52,199 nt of DNA. Origin: Pseudomonas sp. A-1. Its GTDB lineage: Bacteria; Pseudomonadota; Gammaproteobacteria; Pseudomonadales; Pseudomonadaceae. How positions within the stretch are numbered: position 1 is the first letter of the stretch; every line of letters begins with the position of its first letter. The stretch lies in assembly GCF_004801855.1 (NCBI RefSeq), contig NZ_SSTC01000026.1, forward strand, positions 1 through 52,199, read 5' to 3'. Positions 26,485 to 35,876 of this stretch are shown piece after piece. Made by a program: the position numbers and the translations under genes. The notes under the pieces are model-generated. The model saw only the letters and a program-made list of their open reading frames with translations. It ran no database searches and was not told the DNA's origin.

Positions 26485-28848
26485 TCAGAACAGCTCCATC
26501 TGCCCATCCACCAGCCGCCGGAAGTCGCTGTGCACGAAGGGCAGGATGGCGTCGGCCACCGGCTGCAGCTGGCGCGTCACGTAGTGGTCGTAGTCGATGG
26601 GCGCCTGGCGGGCTTCCAGCGGCTCGGGGCCGGCGGTGGTGATCACGTAGCTGATCCAGCCGCCGCGCTGGTACTGCAGCGGGCGTCCGTGGCGGGCGTT
26701 GTACGCGTCGGCCAGGCGCGCCGCCTTCACATGGGGCGGCACGTTGCGTTCGTAGTCGTCCAGGCGTCGGCGCAGGCGCTTGCGGTAGATCAGCAGCTCG
26801 TCCAGCTCACCGGCCAGGGTGCGGCGCACATAGTCGCGCACATAGTCCTCGAAGGGTTGCCGCCGGAAGATGCGCTGGTAGAGCTCCTGCTGGAACTCCC
26901 GGGCCAGCGGCGACCAGTCGGTGCGCACGGTTTCCAGGCCCTTGAACACCATCTCCTCGCTGCCGTCGGCGCGCCGCACCAGGCCGGCGTAGCGCTTCTT
27001 GCTGCCCTCCTCGGCTCCGCGGATGGTGGGCATCAGGAAGCGCCGGTAGTGGGTCTCGAACTGTAGTTCGAGGGCGCTGTCGAGGCCGAACTCGGCCGTC
27101 AGGTGCTCGCGCCACCACTGGTTGACCTGCTGCACCAGCTCGCGGCCGATGCGGCTGGCGTCTTCCTCCGCGTGCGCGCGGCCGAGCCAGACGAAGGTGG
27201 AGTCGGTGTCGCCATAGATCACCTGGTAGCCGCGCGCCTCGATCAGCTCGCGGGTACGGCGCATGATCTCGTGCCCGCGCATGGTGATCGAGGACGCCAG
27301 GCGCGGGTCGAAGAAGCGGCAGCCACTCGAGCCGAGCACGCCGTAGAAGGCGTTCATGATGATCTTCAGCGCCTGCGCCAGCGGCTGGTTGCCGCCCTGC
27401 TTGGCCGCGTCGCGGCCCTCCCAGACCCGCGCGACTATGGCCGGCAGGCAGTGTCGGCTGCGCGAGAAGCGCGCGCCGCGGAAACCCGGCACCGAGTGCG
27501 CGTCGTCGCTCTGGCGCAGCCCTTCGATCAGGCCGACCGGGTCGATCAGGAAGGTGCGGATGATCGACGGGTACAGGCTCTTGTAGTCCAGCACCAGCAC
27601 CGACTCGTAGAGGCCCGGGCGCGAATCCATGACGAAACCGCCGGGACTGGCCTCCGGCAGGCGCTCGCCGAGGTTGGGCGCGACGAAGCCCAGGCGGTGC
27701 ATCGGCGGCAGGTACAGATGGGTGAAGGCCGCCACCGAGCCGCCGCTGCGGTCGGCGGCCAGGCCGGTGACCGTGGCCCGTTCGAGGAGGAACGAGAGCA
27801 GCTCGGCCTTCGCGAAGATGCGCGTCACCAGCTCGCAGTCCTTGAGGTTGTAGCGCGCCAGCGCCGGCTTGTCCTCGGCGAAGCGGCGGTCGATCTCGGC
27901 CATGCGCTGGTAGGGGTTGTCGATCGCCTTGCCCTCGCCCAGCAGCGTCTGCGCCACGTTCTCCAGGCTGAACGAGGGGAAGTTCCAGGTCGCCGAACGC
28001 AGCGCCTCGATGCCGTCGATGATCAGCCGCCCGGCGGCCTCGGCGAAGAAGTGGCCGTTGCGGCTGCCATGCTCGCGCCAGCCCATCTCGTCGCCAGCGC
28101 GCCCCAGGCGCAGCGGCACCTTCAGGCGCTGGGCGTGCTCGCGCAGCACGCGCAGGTCGAACTGCACCAGGTTCCAGCCGATGATGGCGTCGGGGTCATG
28201 GCGCGCCAGCCAGTCGTTGAGCCGCTCCAGCAGCTCGGCACGGCTGGCGCAGTACTCCAGGGCGAAGTCCAGCCCGCTCGCCTCGCCATTGGCCGGGCCG
28301 AGCATGTACACCTGGCGCTGGCCGCAGCCTTCCAGGGCGATGGAATACAGATCGCTGCGGCTGTTGGTCTCGATGTCGAGGGAGACCAGGCGCAGGCGCG
28401 GACGATAGTCGGGGGCAGGACGCAACTGGGCATCCAGCAGCACACCGTCGTCAGCCGGCGTACCGGCGAAGGTCAGCGGCGCGGTGATGAAGCGCTCCAT
28501 CAGGAAACGCTCGGGCGGACGGATGTCGGCCTCGTAGACATCCACGCCACCGGCGCGCAGGACCTTTTCCAGACGCAGCAGTTGCGCGTACTGCCGGCAG
28601 TAGAGGCCGAGCACCGGGCGGTGATGGAAGTCGCGCAGCTCCAGCTCGCGCAGCTCGGCATCCGCCTCGCCCTTGAGCAGCTGCTCGGCGCGCCGGCGCT
28701 GCTCGGCGGGGACGAAGGCCACCGCAGGCTGCACGGGCACCCGCACGCGGCGCGGACCGGCGTCGGTCGCCAGCCAGAACTCGACCTCGATGCCCGCCGA
28801 CGTGTCGCGCCAGTGCCGCGTCAGCACGAAACCCAGTTGCCCTTCCAC
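26485..28848 (-). CDS. polB: DNA polymerase II (family B)
   Basis: A 787-residue family B polymerase with 3'-5' exonuclease, close to the 783 residues of E. coli Pol II. The Exo I motif SLDIETN and YNLKDCELV lie in the N-terminal half. The polymerase motifs [10 protein letters not shown] (A), [13 protein letters not shown] (B) and YGDTDST (C) are intact. The C-terminus GQMELF matches a beta-clamp-binding motif. The polymerase restarts replication after damage and extends lesion ends. I chose the GTG at 28846-28848 ([15 protein letters not shown]) because the family begins there. The frame is open to an ATG at 28965, but that part looks non-coding. No LexA box (CTG-N10-CAG) is evident upstream. 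It borders the SIR2 island. Confidence 0.93.
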   Translation of the reverse strand: MEGQLGFVLTRHWRDTSAGIEVEFWLATDAGPRRVRVPVQPAVAFVPAEQRRRAEQLLKGEADAELRELELRDFHHRPVLGLYCRQYAQLLRLEKVLRAGGVDVYEADIRPPERFLMERFITAPLTFAGTPADDGVLLDAQLRPAPDYRPRLRLVSLDIETNSRSDLYSIALEGCGQRQVYMLGPANGEASGLDFALEYCASRAELLERLNDWLARHDPDAIIGWNLVQFDLRVLREHAQRLKVPLRLGRAGDEMGWREHGSRNGHFFAEAAGRLIIDGIEALRSATWNFPSFSLENVAQTLLGEGKAIDNPYQRMAEIDRRFAEDKPALARYNLKDCELVTRIFAKAELLSFLLERATVTGLAADRSGGSVAAFTHLYLPPMHRLGFVAPNLGERLPEASPGGFVMDSRPGLYESVLVLDYKSLYPSIIRTFLIDPVGLIEGLRQSDDAHSVPGFRGARFSRSRHCLPAIVARVWEGRDAAKQGGNQPLAQALKIIMNAFYGVLGSSGCRFFDPRLASSITMRGHEIMRRTRELIEARGYQVIYGDTDSTFVWLGRAHAEEDASRIGRELVQQVNQWWREHLTAEFGLDSALELQFETHYRRFLMPTIRGAEEGSKKRYAGLVRRADGSEEMVFKGLETVRTDWSPLAREFQQELYQRIFRRQPFEDYVRDYVRRTLAGELDELLIYRKRLRRRLDDYERNVPPHVKAARLADAYNARHGRPLQYQRGGWISYVITTAGPEPLEARQAPIDYDHYVTRQLQPVADAILPFVHSDFRRLVDGQMELF

Positions 28849-29473
28849 GCCGATGACCTTGAGATGATTCCGACAGGGGGATTTTACGTGCTTGTTGGTA
28901 GTCCGGCGAACGGGGACGGCTGGCAATGTACGCCAAGGTGGTCCGTCGACTTTGAGACTGCTCAAGAGCGGTGTGGCGGGCGCCAGGGGATATCGGTGTA
29001 CCGGCGCTCAGGGCGGATCAGATTGCGAGTGTGGGACCAAACTCAAGAACTCAGAGGCATGTCCGCCCTCGGTTAGGATCGGGTGATCACGCCATGAAGA
29101 ATAAATCACCCCCCTTTTCTGTAGCAGAACCGAAATGGCAACACCAATCTACCACTGCAACAAAATATTGAGCGAAAGTCTCACTCAAAATAATTCACCT
29201 GACGAATTAAAATTTACCAGGCACCCTGCACACATCCACACATCCACACATCCACACATCCACACACCACTAAAATAATTCTTAAAGTTATTTGGCGGCC
29301 GTTACCAAAAAACAATTCATGTCGATTTGTCGAATGGACACTTCGCTTCTATCTGGCGCATAATTTGATGTGCCAGCCAATACATGCAGGCGGCGATCAC
29401 AGGAATGGTCCTGGATGCTTTCCCTGAGAGCATGAAAACCGAGTGCATAAACACAGCTTAAAAGGAGTTCAGC
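28849..29473. other. Left junction of a low-GC island
   Basis: Up to about 29080 the sequence is ordinary GC-rich upstream DNA of polB. From there it turns AT-rich, and it stays so through the SIR2 gene. No gene is supported; a 25-codon frame from 29094 has no recognisable product. It holds the 8-bp tandem array at 29229-29268, and AAAAGGAG precedes the SIR2 start. Confidence 0.6.
29229..29268. repeat. 8-bp tandem repeat (CACACATC) x5
   Basis: Four exact CACACATC units at 29229, 29237, 29245 and 29253 are followed by a fifth with one change (CACACACC). It lies about 205 bases upstream of the SIR2 gene. Such arrays change copy number by slippage. Confidence 0.9.
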
Positions 29474-32098
29474 ATGAAGGCTGAAGATATTTTTAGCAAT
29501 GTCAACGGGAAGAATGGGGAGTTATCCCATAAACTGCGCACTGTTAGCGACCTTATTAGACACATAAAAACAAAAGAGAAAAGCAGCCCTGCAAATTACA
29601 GTATTTTCTTAGGTGCTGGAGCGTCAGTCACATCTGAAATTAGAACAGCGGCACAACTCATTGATGAGTGGGCCAAGGAGTTGTACGAGAGATTCTGCGA
29701 TGGCCAGGTGGCAGAAAGTGCAGAACAGGCCAGACTGTATTTCGAGAGCAAACATTCTAGTTGGTACAGTCCCGACAACCCTTACTCATCTCTCTTTGAA
29801 AAGAAGTTTGACCTACCAACTCAACGCAGGCGATTTGTTGAGCAAGAAGTTGACAACAAACTCCCTTCTATTGGATACGCATACCTAGCCTCCCTAGTAG
29901 ACAATAATTACTTCAACACCATCTTTACAACAAACTTCGACGACCTAATAAATGAGGCTTTTTATTTGTTTTCAAACACAAGACCGCTCCTCTGCGCTCA
30001 TGACTCATCAATACATTCGATAAGCATTACATCCAAGAGACCAAAAATAGTAAAGCTCCATGGAGACTATCTTTTTGATGACATCAAGAGCACACTTCGT
30101 GAAACTGAATCCCTAGAACAAAACACCAAAGAAAAGTTTGTTGAGTTCTGCAAAGAGTATGGATTAATAGTGGTTGGCTATTCTGGAAGTGATCGTTCCA
30201 TTATGGATGTCCTTGAATTCCTGGTTAGACAAGAAAACTACTTGAAAAATGGCGTATACTGGTGCCTACGTCGCTCAGACAAAGTTTGTCATGCACTCAG
30301 AAATCTGATTTGGAAAGATAAAGTCTATCCAGTACTGATAGATGGCTTTGATGAGCTCTTCGCAGAAATTCATGCTCAAACTGTCCGAGGGGAGCTAAAG
30401 CTAAACTCCAGCAAGGAACAGTCCAAGCTAAATCAGACAATTCAAGGAATCATTCTCGACAACTTTGAACTCTCAAAAAACAAAATAATATCAAAAGAAA
30501 TCCTATCCATAAAAAACGATGGTGACTCAAAAGATATCTCCGAGTTCGTGAAGCAACTTTCCAGCGCAAATGAAACATCACAACTCGGAATAAAAGACGT
30601 AAGGAATTTACTAGAAATCAACTCGCTCATCGATAGCTCCGAACTGCATAAGGCAGAAGAGGCCTGCAGAGCATGCTATGAATCTGCATTCAAGCCCGAC
30701 GACAAGAAAGTTTATATCGAAAAATATATTGATATCTACCATAGGCTCGGCCTCAACCAAAAAGTCAGTTTGTGGTGCGACAAACTTATTGAGATCGACC
30801 CAAACAACATTGAATACCACCTTAAAAAATCAGCATCAATAGACTCTCTAGATGAAAGAATTGAGTACCTCTCCGGCATTCTTTTGTCCTTCAAATACAG
30901 CACTACATTGTTGAACGCAATTTCCTCAAGCTTAACTAGGCGAGCACAGAAAGAGACGCTTGACAAAGCCGCCAGATACCTTGACGAAGCAAAGGGGTAT
31001 TTGGAAAGAAGCCTGACAATTGACCCGAGCCTAAACAATCATGCATGGAAAATAAAAACTGATTTATTGATTGCACTCTACTTCAAGTCAGGCGATGCGA
31101 ACTCAAAGAAAGATATCAAACTCAGCATATTAGATCACGTGAGCCTTGCCAGGGGTCGCAACCCAGAGCATAAGCAATCTTTGGAGATTGCCGAGTTAAG
31201 CCTGAGTGTTTCATGCGACAAAGTCGAACTCAAAAAACTCATCGGTTCGCTACTCGACTTAAAGAAGAAATCCTCCGACGCCAAGCGACGCAACTTGAAT
31301 GCAGTTATTGCAAACTGCTTTGAGCATATTTACGAACTAGATGACAACGACGACTTAAAGTCAGAACTTAAATACTTCATAGAGGAGCATCTGGATTCCG
31401 AGGACAAAAGCGCACGCATAGCCATGACCAAAATCAGGTATTGGTCGAGCGTTGCCAATAACAAAGATTTAGCCGAAAGCGAACTAAGCACTCTACTTAA
31501 ACGCAAGAATCTGGGAATGCATATCGGAGAAATCCTCAAGCTCCCAATAGATTTCAACAAGCAGACATTAATCCAACTGCAAGAAAAACTTGAAAGCGAC
31601 AGGTATGCATTGCGCAAAAACTATTACTTTGAGACCCTTAGCGAAATCTGTGTCTTTAAAGGCGACACGGAAGAAGCGGACCACTACTTAGAACTCGCGT
31701 ACAAGGAAGGCATGTCATTCTGCTCTTACATGTCAAACAAGACCTACATCCTGCTCCTGTCTAAAAAATACGCCCAAGTCACAAACCTGGCAACCTTGTA
31801 TGCCAAGCAAATAGAAGATCATGAGGCTGAGCCGATTCAGATCAACATCCAGTATGCAGCAAAACAAACCGGACACAGTCTGTTCAACGAACTCACACTT
31901 AGAAACCTGAGTGCAAAAAGCGATTCTGATGAAGTCAAGATTTGCGCTTTTTCGCTACTAAATCAACCGATTGATGCAAGGCGCATCATCAAGAAGAAGC
32001 TAGCAATGGATCCTGGATTAATCTTTAAATACAACAAGTGGCCGGCACTTAGTGAAGACTGCTTCCCCGAAAAGACTGCTCACTCGGAAGTTGCCTGA
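29474..32098 (+). CDS. SIR2-domain protein with long helical-repeat C-terminus (putative anti-phage NADase)
   Basis: An 874-residue protein. Residues ~40-300 are a SIR2_2-type domain: NAD-loop FLGAGAS (45-51), TTNFDDLI (152-159) with the catalytic-type Asn154, KLHGD (194-198) with His196, and VVGYSGSD (233-240). The canonical sirtuin zinc cysteines are absent, as in defence sirtuins that hydrolyse NAD+. Residues ~370-850 are charged amphipathic helices resembling TPR-like repeats (for example ASIDSLDERIEYLSGILLS, TEEADHYLELAYKEGMS), a likely phage-sensing region. The layout recalls the single-protein DSR (defence-associated sirtuin) systems. GC content is far below that of its neighbours, indicating transfer. 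The start ATG follows AAAAGGAGTTCAGC; a terminator follows at 32122. The anti-phage role is inferred. Confidence 0.8.
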   Translation: MKAEDIFSNVNGKNGELSHKLRTVSDLIRHIKTKEKSSPANYSIFLGAGASVTSEIRTAAQLIDEWAKELYERFCDGQVAESAEQARLYFESKHSSWYSPDNPYSSLFEKKFDLPTQRRRFVEQEVDNKLPSIGYAYLASLVDNNYFNTIFTTNFDDLINEAFYLFSNTRPLLCAHDSSIHSISITSKRPKIVKLHGDYLFDDIKSTLRETESLEQNTKEKFVEFCKEYGLIVVGYSGSDRSIMDVLEFLVRQENYLKNGVYWCLRRSDKVCHALRNLIWKDKVYPVLIDGFDELFAEIHAQTVRGELKLNSSKEQSKLNQTIQGIILDNFELSKNKIISKEILSIKNDGDSKDISEFVKQLSSANETSQLGIKDVRNLLEINSLIDSSELHKAEEACRACYESAFKPDDKKVYIEKYIDIYHRLGLNQKVSLWCDKLIEIDPNNIEYHLKKSASIDSLDERIEYLSGILLSFKYSTTLLNAISSSLTRRAQKETLDKAARYLDEAKGYLERSLTIDPSLNNHAWKIKTDLLIALYFKSGDANSKKDIKLSILDHVSLARGRNPEHKQSLEIAELSLSVSCDKVELKKLIGSLLDLKKKSSDAKRRNLNAVIANCFEHIYELDDNDDLKSELKYFIEEHLDSEDKSARIAMTKIRYWSSVANNKDLAESELSTLLKRKNLGMHIGEILKLPIDFNKQTLIQLQEKLESDRYALRKNYYFETLSEICVFKGDTEEADHYLELAYKEGMSFCSYMSNKTYILLLSKKYAQVTNLATLYAKQIEDHEAEPIQINIQYAAKQTGHSLFNELTLRNLSAKSDSDEVKICAFSLLNQPIDARRIIKKKLAMDPGLIFKYNKWPALSEDCFPEKTAHSEVA

Positions 32099-32550
32099 AG
32101 AAATTAATATTTAGAGCAGAGGGTGGAGAGGGATACCTCCCCACCTTTTAACAACAATAAAAATAGCGTTTCGCATTGTGTTGAGGATTGATTTTTGTGG
32201 GTAAAGCTAACTTAAAAATAGATTCCCTCATCTCGTAGACACTTTGATCGGCAGTTTCTGGTCGACTAACGCTGGCCATGACAGGCCGTGCGCGCACCCC
32301 AAAAAAAGCGCCGTTTCACGAGCAACAATATCCCAGCCTGAACCGGGATGCTCCTTACATTGTCTGGCTCCAACAGAAATGTCATAGTGATATTATGCCG
32401 GCGTGCCCGCGGCACCTTCCTGCCACCAGTGCGGAAGCACCTGCCCTTGCTGGCCAGCCTCGTCGCGTAGCCGGAGCGCGCCTGTCCAATGCGGGCATAC
32501 CGATAACCGCCCGACACGCAACACCACCGGCACGCGGTAGGAGGCATGCG
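32099..32550. other. Right junction of the low-GC island
   Basis: AT-rich sequence continues after the SIR2 stop to about 32270, then GC-rich DNA resumes. The stretch holds the terminator at 32122-32149 and, near its end, the AGGAGG ribosome binding site of the radical SAM gene. No other gene is supported. No clear attachment repeat pairs with the left junction. Confidence 0.5.
32122..32149 (+). terminator. Terminator of the SIR2 gene
   Basis: GGTGGAGAGG and CCTCCCCACC pair with one mismatch around the loop GATA, followed by TTTT, 23 bases after the stop codon. Confidence 0.75.
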
Positions 32551-33639
32551 ATGAATGAGCTGTCCGCCCATCACCCGGGGCGCTGGTGGCACAGCCTGCC
32601 CGATGGCCGAATCCAGTGCGACCTCTGCCCCCGTGACTGCAAGCTGCGCGACGGGCAGCGTGGCGCCTGCTTCGTGCGCATGCGCGAAGGCGAGCAGGTG
32701 GTGCTGACCACCTACGGCCGCTCTTCCGGCTTCTGCATCGACCCTATCGAGAAGAAGCCGCTCAACCACTTTCTCCCCGGATCGGCGGTGCTGTCCTTCG
32801 GTACGGCAGGCTGCAACCTCGCCTGCAAGTTCTGCCAGAACTGGGATATCAGCAAATCGCAGGATATGGACCACCTGATGGATCAGGCCAGCCCGCAGCA
32901 GATCGCCCTGGCGGCGGAGAACTCGGGCTGTGCCAGCGTGGCCTTCACCTACAACGATCCGGTGATCTTCGCCGAATACGCCATCGATACGACCATCGCC
33001 TGCCGCGCGCGCGGCATCCGCACGGTGGCGGTGACCTCCGGCTACATCCACGCCGAACCGCGCCGCGAATTCTTCGCGGTGATGGACGCGGCGAATGTCG
33101 ACCTCAAGGCCTTCACCGACGACTTCTATTTCAAGCTCACCGGCGCCCATCTGCAGCCGGTGCTGGATACCCTGGTCTATCTGCACCACGAGACCGACGT
33201 CTGGACGGAGATCACCACCCTGCTGATTCCGGACCACAACGATTCGGACTGGGAGATCGAGGCCCTGTGCGCCTGGGTATTCAGGGAGCTGGGGCCGGAC
33301 GTGCCGCTGCACTTCACCGCCTTCCACCCCGACTTCAAGATGCTCGAAACCCCGCACACCCCGCCGGCAACGCTCAGGCGCGCCCGGCAGATCGCCCTGG
33401 CGCAGGGGCTGCACTACGTCTACACCGGCAATGTGCACGACGCCGAGGGCGGCACGACCTTCTGTCCGGGCTGCGGCGCGCCGCTGATCGAGCGCGACTG
33501 GCACCATATCCTGCACTACCGGCTGACCGCCAAGGGCCGCTGTCCGCAGTGCCACACCGCCATCGCCGGGCGCTTCGACCAGCAGGCCGGTACGTTCGGC
33601 CAGCGCCGGATTCCGCTGCGGCTGAACCCGCAGTCCTGA
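32551..33639 (+). CDS. amrS: AmrS-type radical SAM protein (AmmeMemoRadiSam family)
   Basis: A 362-residue radical SAM enzyme. The [4Fe-4S] motif CNLACKFC gives Cys88, Cys92 and Cys95. An N-terminal cysteine set (C23, C26, C30, C40) matches the AmrS/PflA-like group, and a C-terminal zinc-ribbon-like pair CPGC...CPQC follows. The AmrS family is usually encoded with AmrA (AMMECR1) and AmrB (MEMO1) proteins; neither partner is encoded in this window. The start ATG has AGGAGG six bases upstream. The last 44 bases before the tail recur at 36463-36506. The substrate is not known. Confidence 0.87.
   Translation: MNELSAHHPGRWWHSLPDGRIQCDLCPRDCKLRDGQRGACFVRMREGEQVVLTTYGRSSGFCIDPIEKKPLNHFLPGSAVLSFGTAGCNLACKFCQNWDISKSQDMDHLMDQASPQQIALAAENSGCASVAFTYNDPVIFAEYAIDTTIACRARGIRTVAVTSGYIHAEPRREFFAVMDAANVDLKAFTDDFYFKLTGAHLQPVLDTLVYLHHETDVWTEITTLLIPDHNDSDWEIEALCAWVFRELGPDVPLHFTAFHPDFKMLETPHTPPATLRRARQIALAQGLHYVYTGNVHDAEGGTTFCPGCGAPLIERDWHHILHYRLTAKGRCPQCHTAIAGRFDQQAGTFGQRRIPLRLNPQS
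33581..33624 (+). repeat. 44-bp direct repeat, copy inside amrS
   Basis: From AGCAGGCCGGTACG to GCTGCGGCTG, near the amrS 3' end, encoding QAGTFGQRRIPLRL. It matches 36463-36506 at 41 of 44 bases. Confidence 0.85.
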
Positions 33640-33682
33640 ACGGCTGGCCTCCCGTCGATGGGCCGCAGCGGCGCTGCGCCGG

Positions 33683-34672
33683 CTAGCGCCCGGGCGGAGC
33701 GACGGCAGCCGATGCCGGTTGGGCGCCGGCAACAGCGGCAGCCTCGGCGACCGGGTGCGGCTGGGCCGGGGCCGCACGCCGCGCCACCAGCAGCACTCCC
33801 GCCAGCACCAGACCAGCCCCGGCCAGTTGCGCCAGGGAAACCGGCTCGGCGAGCAACAGCCAGGCGAAGAAGATCGTCAGCATCGGGCCCAGGGTGCCGA
33901 TCAGCACGGTACGCGCCGCGCCGATGCGCTGCACGGCGGCCGATTGCCAGAACACCGGCAGCACCGTGGAAAACAGGGCCATGCCCGCGCCATACAGGTA
34001 AACCGGTGCGGGCTGGTTCAGCGCGGAAAGCGGCTGACTGAGCGCGAAGTGAATCTGCGTCGCCAAGGTCGAGACGATGATCCCCAGCGCGGCAAAGCGC
34101 ATGGAGCCGACGCGCTTGATGGCGATCTCCGCGCCGGCACTGTACAGCGCATAGGACAGCGCCGAACCGAACACGAAGGCCGCGCCGATCAGCACCACGC
34201 CCATGTCGTCGGCCACCTGCAGGTCGTGGGCGAACGCCAGGCCAATGCCGGCGTAGGACAGCAGCAGCGCGCCGATCTGGCGCCGCTCCAGGCGCTTGCC
34301 CATGAACAGCACGCCGATCAGCACGGTCAGGGTCGGATAGATGAAGAGAATCAGCCGTTCCAGGGCTGCGGAGATGTACTGCAAGCCGACGAAGTCGAGG
34401 ATGCTGGCCCCGTAGTAACCGAGCAGCCCCAGCAGGATCAGCAGCCCCCAGTCCTGGCGAGTCAGCGCGGGGCCGCTGCGCAACAGCGAAAGGCTGACCC
34501 AGAGCACCACCGGCAAGGCAAAGGTCATCCGCAGGGTCAGCAGGGTGACGGCATCCACGGGCGCTGCGGCATAGGCCAGCTTGACCAAGATCGCCTTAAA
34601 CGAAAAACCGAATGCCGCGAGAATCGCCAGCACGATGCCCCAGCGCTCGGCCGACCAGTTGTTCCACGCCAT
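33683..34672 (-). CDS. EamA/DMT-family permease
   Basis: A 329-residue membrane protein with about ten transmembrane segments in two EamA halves (AAFGFSFKAILVKLAY; GSALSYALYSAGAEIAIKRVG). A 25-residue Ala/Pro-rich tail follows. Family members export amino acids or metabolites. It is divergent from a LysR regulator, and the dyad at 34684-34702 lies just before its start, so that regulator probably controls it. The start ATG is at 34670-34672. Confidence 0.87.
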   Translation of the reverse strand: MAWNNWSAERWGIVLAILAAFGFSFKAILVKLAYAAAPVDAVTLLTLRMTFALPVVLWVSLSLLRSGPALTRQDWGLLILLGLLGYYGASILDFVGLQYISAALERLILFIYPTLTVLIGVLFMGKRLERRQIGALLLSYAGIGLAFAHDLQVADDMGVVLIGAAFVFGSALSYALYSAGAEIAIKRVGSMRFAALGIIVSTLATQIHFALSQPLSALNQPAPVYLYGAGMALFSTVLPVFWQSAAVQRIGAARTVLIGTLGPMLTIFFAWLLLAEPVSLAQLAGAGLVLAGVLLVARRAAPAQPHPVAEAAAVAGAQPASAAVAPPGR

Positions 34673-34683
34673 GGCAGATCACC

Positions 34684-34702
34684 TCTCAGACTTTTTCTGA
34701 GA
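34684..34702. promoter_or_regulatory. Dyad in the EamA-LysR intergenic region
   Basis: TCTCAGA-N5-TCTGAGA, a perfect 7-bp inverted repeat, 12 bases from the EamA start codon. Its position fits an operator for the divergent LysR protein, but it could also be a leader hairpin of the EamA mRNA. Confidence 0.45.
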
Positions 34703-34775
34703 CGAATGATCACGCCAAGCGAAACCCGGTTAAATTGGCTTTTCAGCAATACAGCGTTCGGATTTGACCAAGCCT

Positions 34776-35675
34776 ATGCATTACGACCTGACCGACCTGC
34801 GCCTGTTCGTCGCCATTGCCGAGGCGCGCAACCTCACCCGCGGCGCCGAGCGCGTCCATCTGGCGGCCTCTTCGGCCAGTCATCGCATTCGCCTGCTGGA
34901 AGAGTCGACGGGCACGCCGTTGCTGGTTCGCCAGGCCCGCGGCGTCAGCCTGACCCGTGCCGGCGATGTGCTGCTGCGCCACGCGCGCCAGGTGTTCGCC
35001 CAGCTCGAACAGATGCATGCTGACCTCAGCCCCTATGCCAAGGGGGTGCGCGGCCACGTCAGCCTGTGGGCCAACACCCACGCCACCCATGCCTTCCTGC
35101 CGGACAGCCTGGCGACCTTCCTGCAGCGTCACCCCCAGGTGGGTATCTCGCTGGAAGAGCACACCAGCCCCGAAGTGGTCCTGGCCGTCGCCCGCGGCGA
35201 GGTGGAGGTCGGAGTCGTGGCCGATACGGTGGCCGGCGCCGAAGTGGAGCTGATCCCCTATCGCGCCGACCGCCTGGTACTGATCGCCCCGCCCGACCAC
35301 CCGCTGGCCAGACGCGCCCGTACCGCCTTTGCCGAGGTGCTGGACCACCCCTTCGTGATGCTGCATGCCGGCTCGGCCATTCACACCTTCACCATGAACG
35401 CCGCCGCCGCGCTCGGCCGCCATCTGGAGGTGCGCATCCAGGTGCGCAGCTTCGAGGCCGTGTGCCGCATGGTCAGCGCCGGCGTCGGTCTGGGCCTGGT
35501 GCCGCGCAGCGCCATCGCCGAACACAGCCAGCGCTTGCCGCTGGCCGTTGTCGAACTGGAGGAACCCTGGGCACAGCGCGACCTGCAGGTGTGCGTGCGC
35601 AAGCGCGAGCTGCTGTCGCGCTTCGCCGCGGACCTGGTCGACTGCCTGACCGACAGCAGGTTGGAACCTAGATGA
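34776..35675 (+). CDS. LysR-family regulator, divergent from the EamA gene
   Basis: A 299-residue LysR regulator. The N-terminal winged helix-turn-helix MHYDLTDLRLFVAIAEARNLTRGAERVHLAASSASHRIRLLEESTGTPLLVR-type sequence spans about 1-60, and a periplasmic-binding-like effector domain follows from about 90. I prefer the ATG at 34776 (MHYDL), where the family begins; an in-frame TTG at 34764 would add four residues. The effector is unknown. It probably regulates the adjacent permease. Confidence 0.88.
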   Translation: MHYDLTDLRLFVAIAEARNLTRGAERVHLAASSASHRIRLLEESTGTPLLVRQARGVSLTRAGDVLLRHARQVFAQLEQMHADLSPYAKGVRGHVSLWANTHATHAFLPDSLATFLQRHPQVGISLEEHTSPEVVLAVARGEVEVGVVADTVAGAEVELIPYRADRLVLIAPPDHPLARRARTAFAEVLDHPFVMLHAGSAIHTFTMNAAAALGRHLEVRIQVRSFEAVCRMVSAGVGLGLVPRSAIAEHSQRLPLAVVELEEPWAQRDLQVCVRKRELLSRFAADLVDCLTDSRLEPR

Positions 35676-35876
35676 CGCAGGCGCCATCGGCCAGGTAGCC
35701 GCATCGCACAGCGACCGCCAGCGAGAAAGAACGGTCAGCTCGGCGCGCAGCTGCTTTGGGCCGCATGCTGTCGCTGGAGAGTGGCCGGAAGCAAACGTTC
35801 AGAGCACAAAAATCTGCCCCTTGGCCGACGACCCTGGCCAAGACTCAATACAATCTGCGCCCGATAACCCTGAGCC

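Noticed and set aside
28849-28965. Upstream extension of polB to the ATG at 28965
   Set aside because: The extra residues do not resemble the family; the GTG at 28848 gives the expected N-terminus and length.
28849-29060. A LexA box before polB
   Set aside because: I found no CTG-N10-CAG with the expected AT-rich centre.
27103-29076. 657-codon plus-strand frame opposite polB
   Set aside because: It is fully antisense to DNA polymerase II, whose motifs are intact. High-GC DNA often leaves the complementary frame open.
29094-29171. A 25-codon frame in the left island junction
   Set aside because: It is short, has no clear start signal and no recognisable sequence.
29229-29268. A CRISPR array
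   Set aside because: The units are 8 bp with no spacers, so this is a simple tandem repeat.
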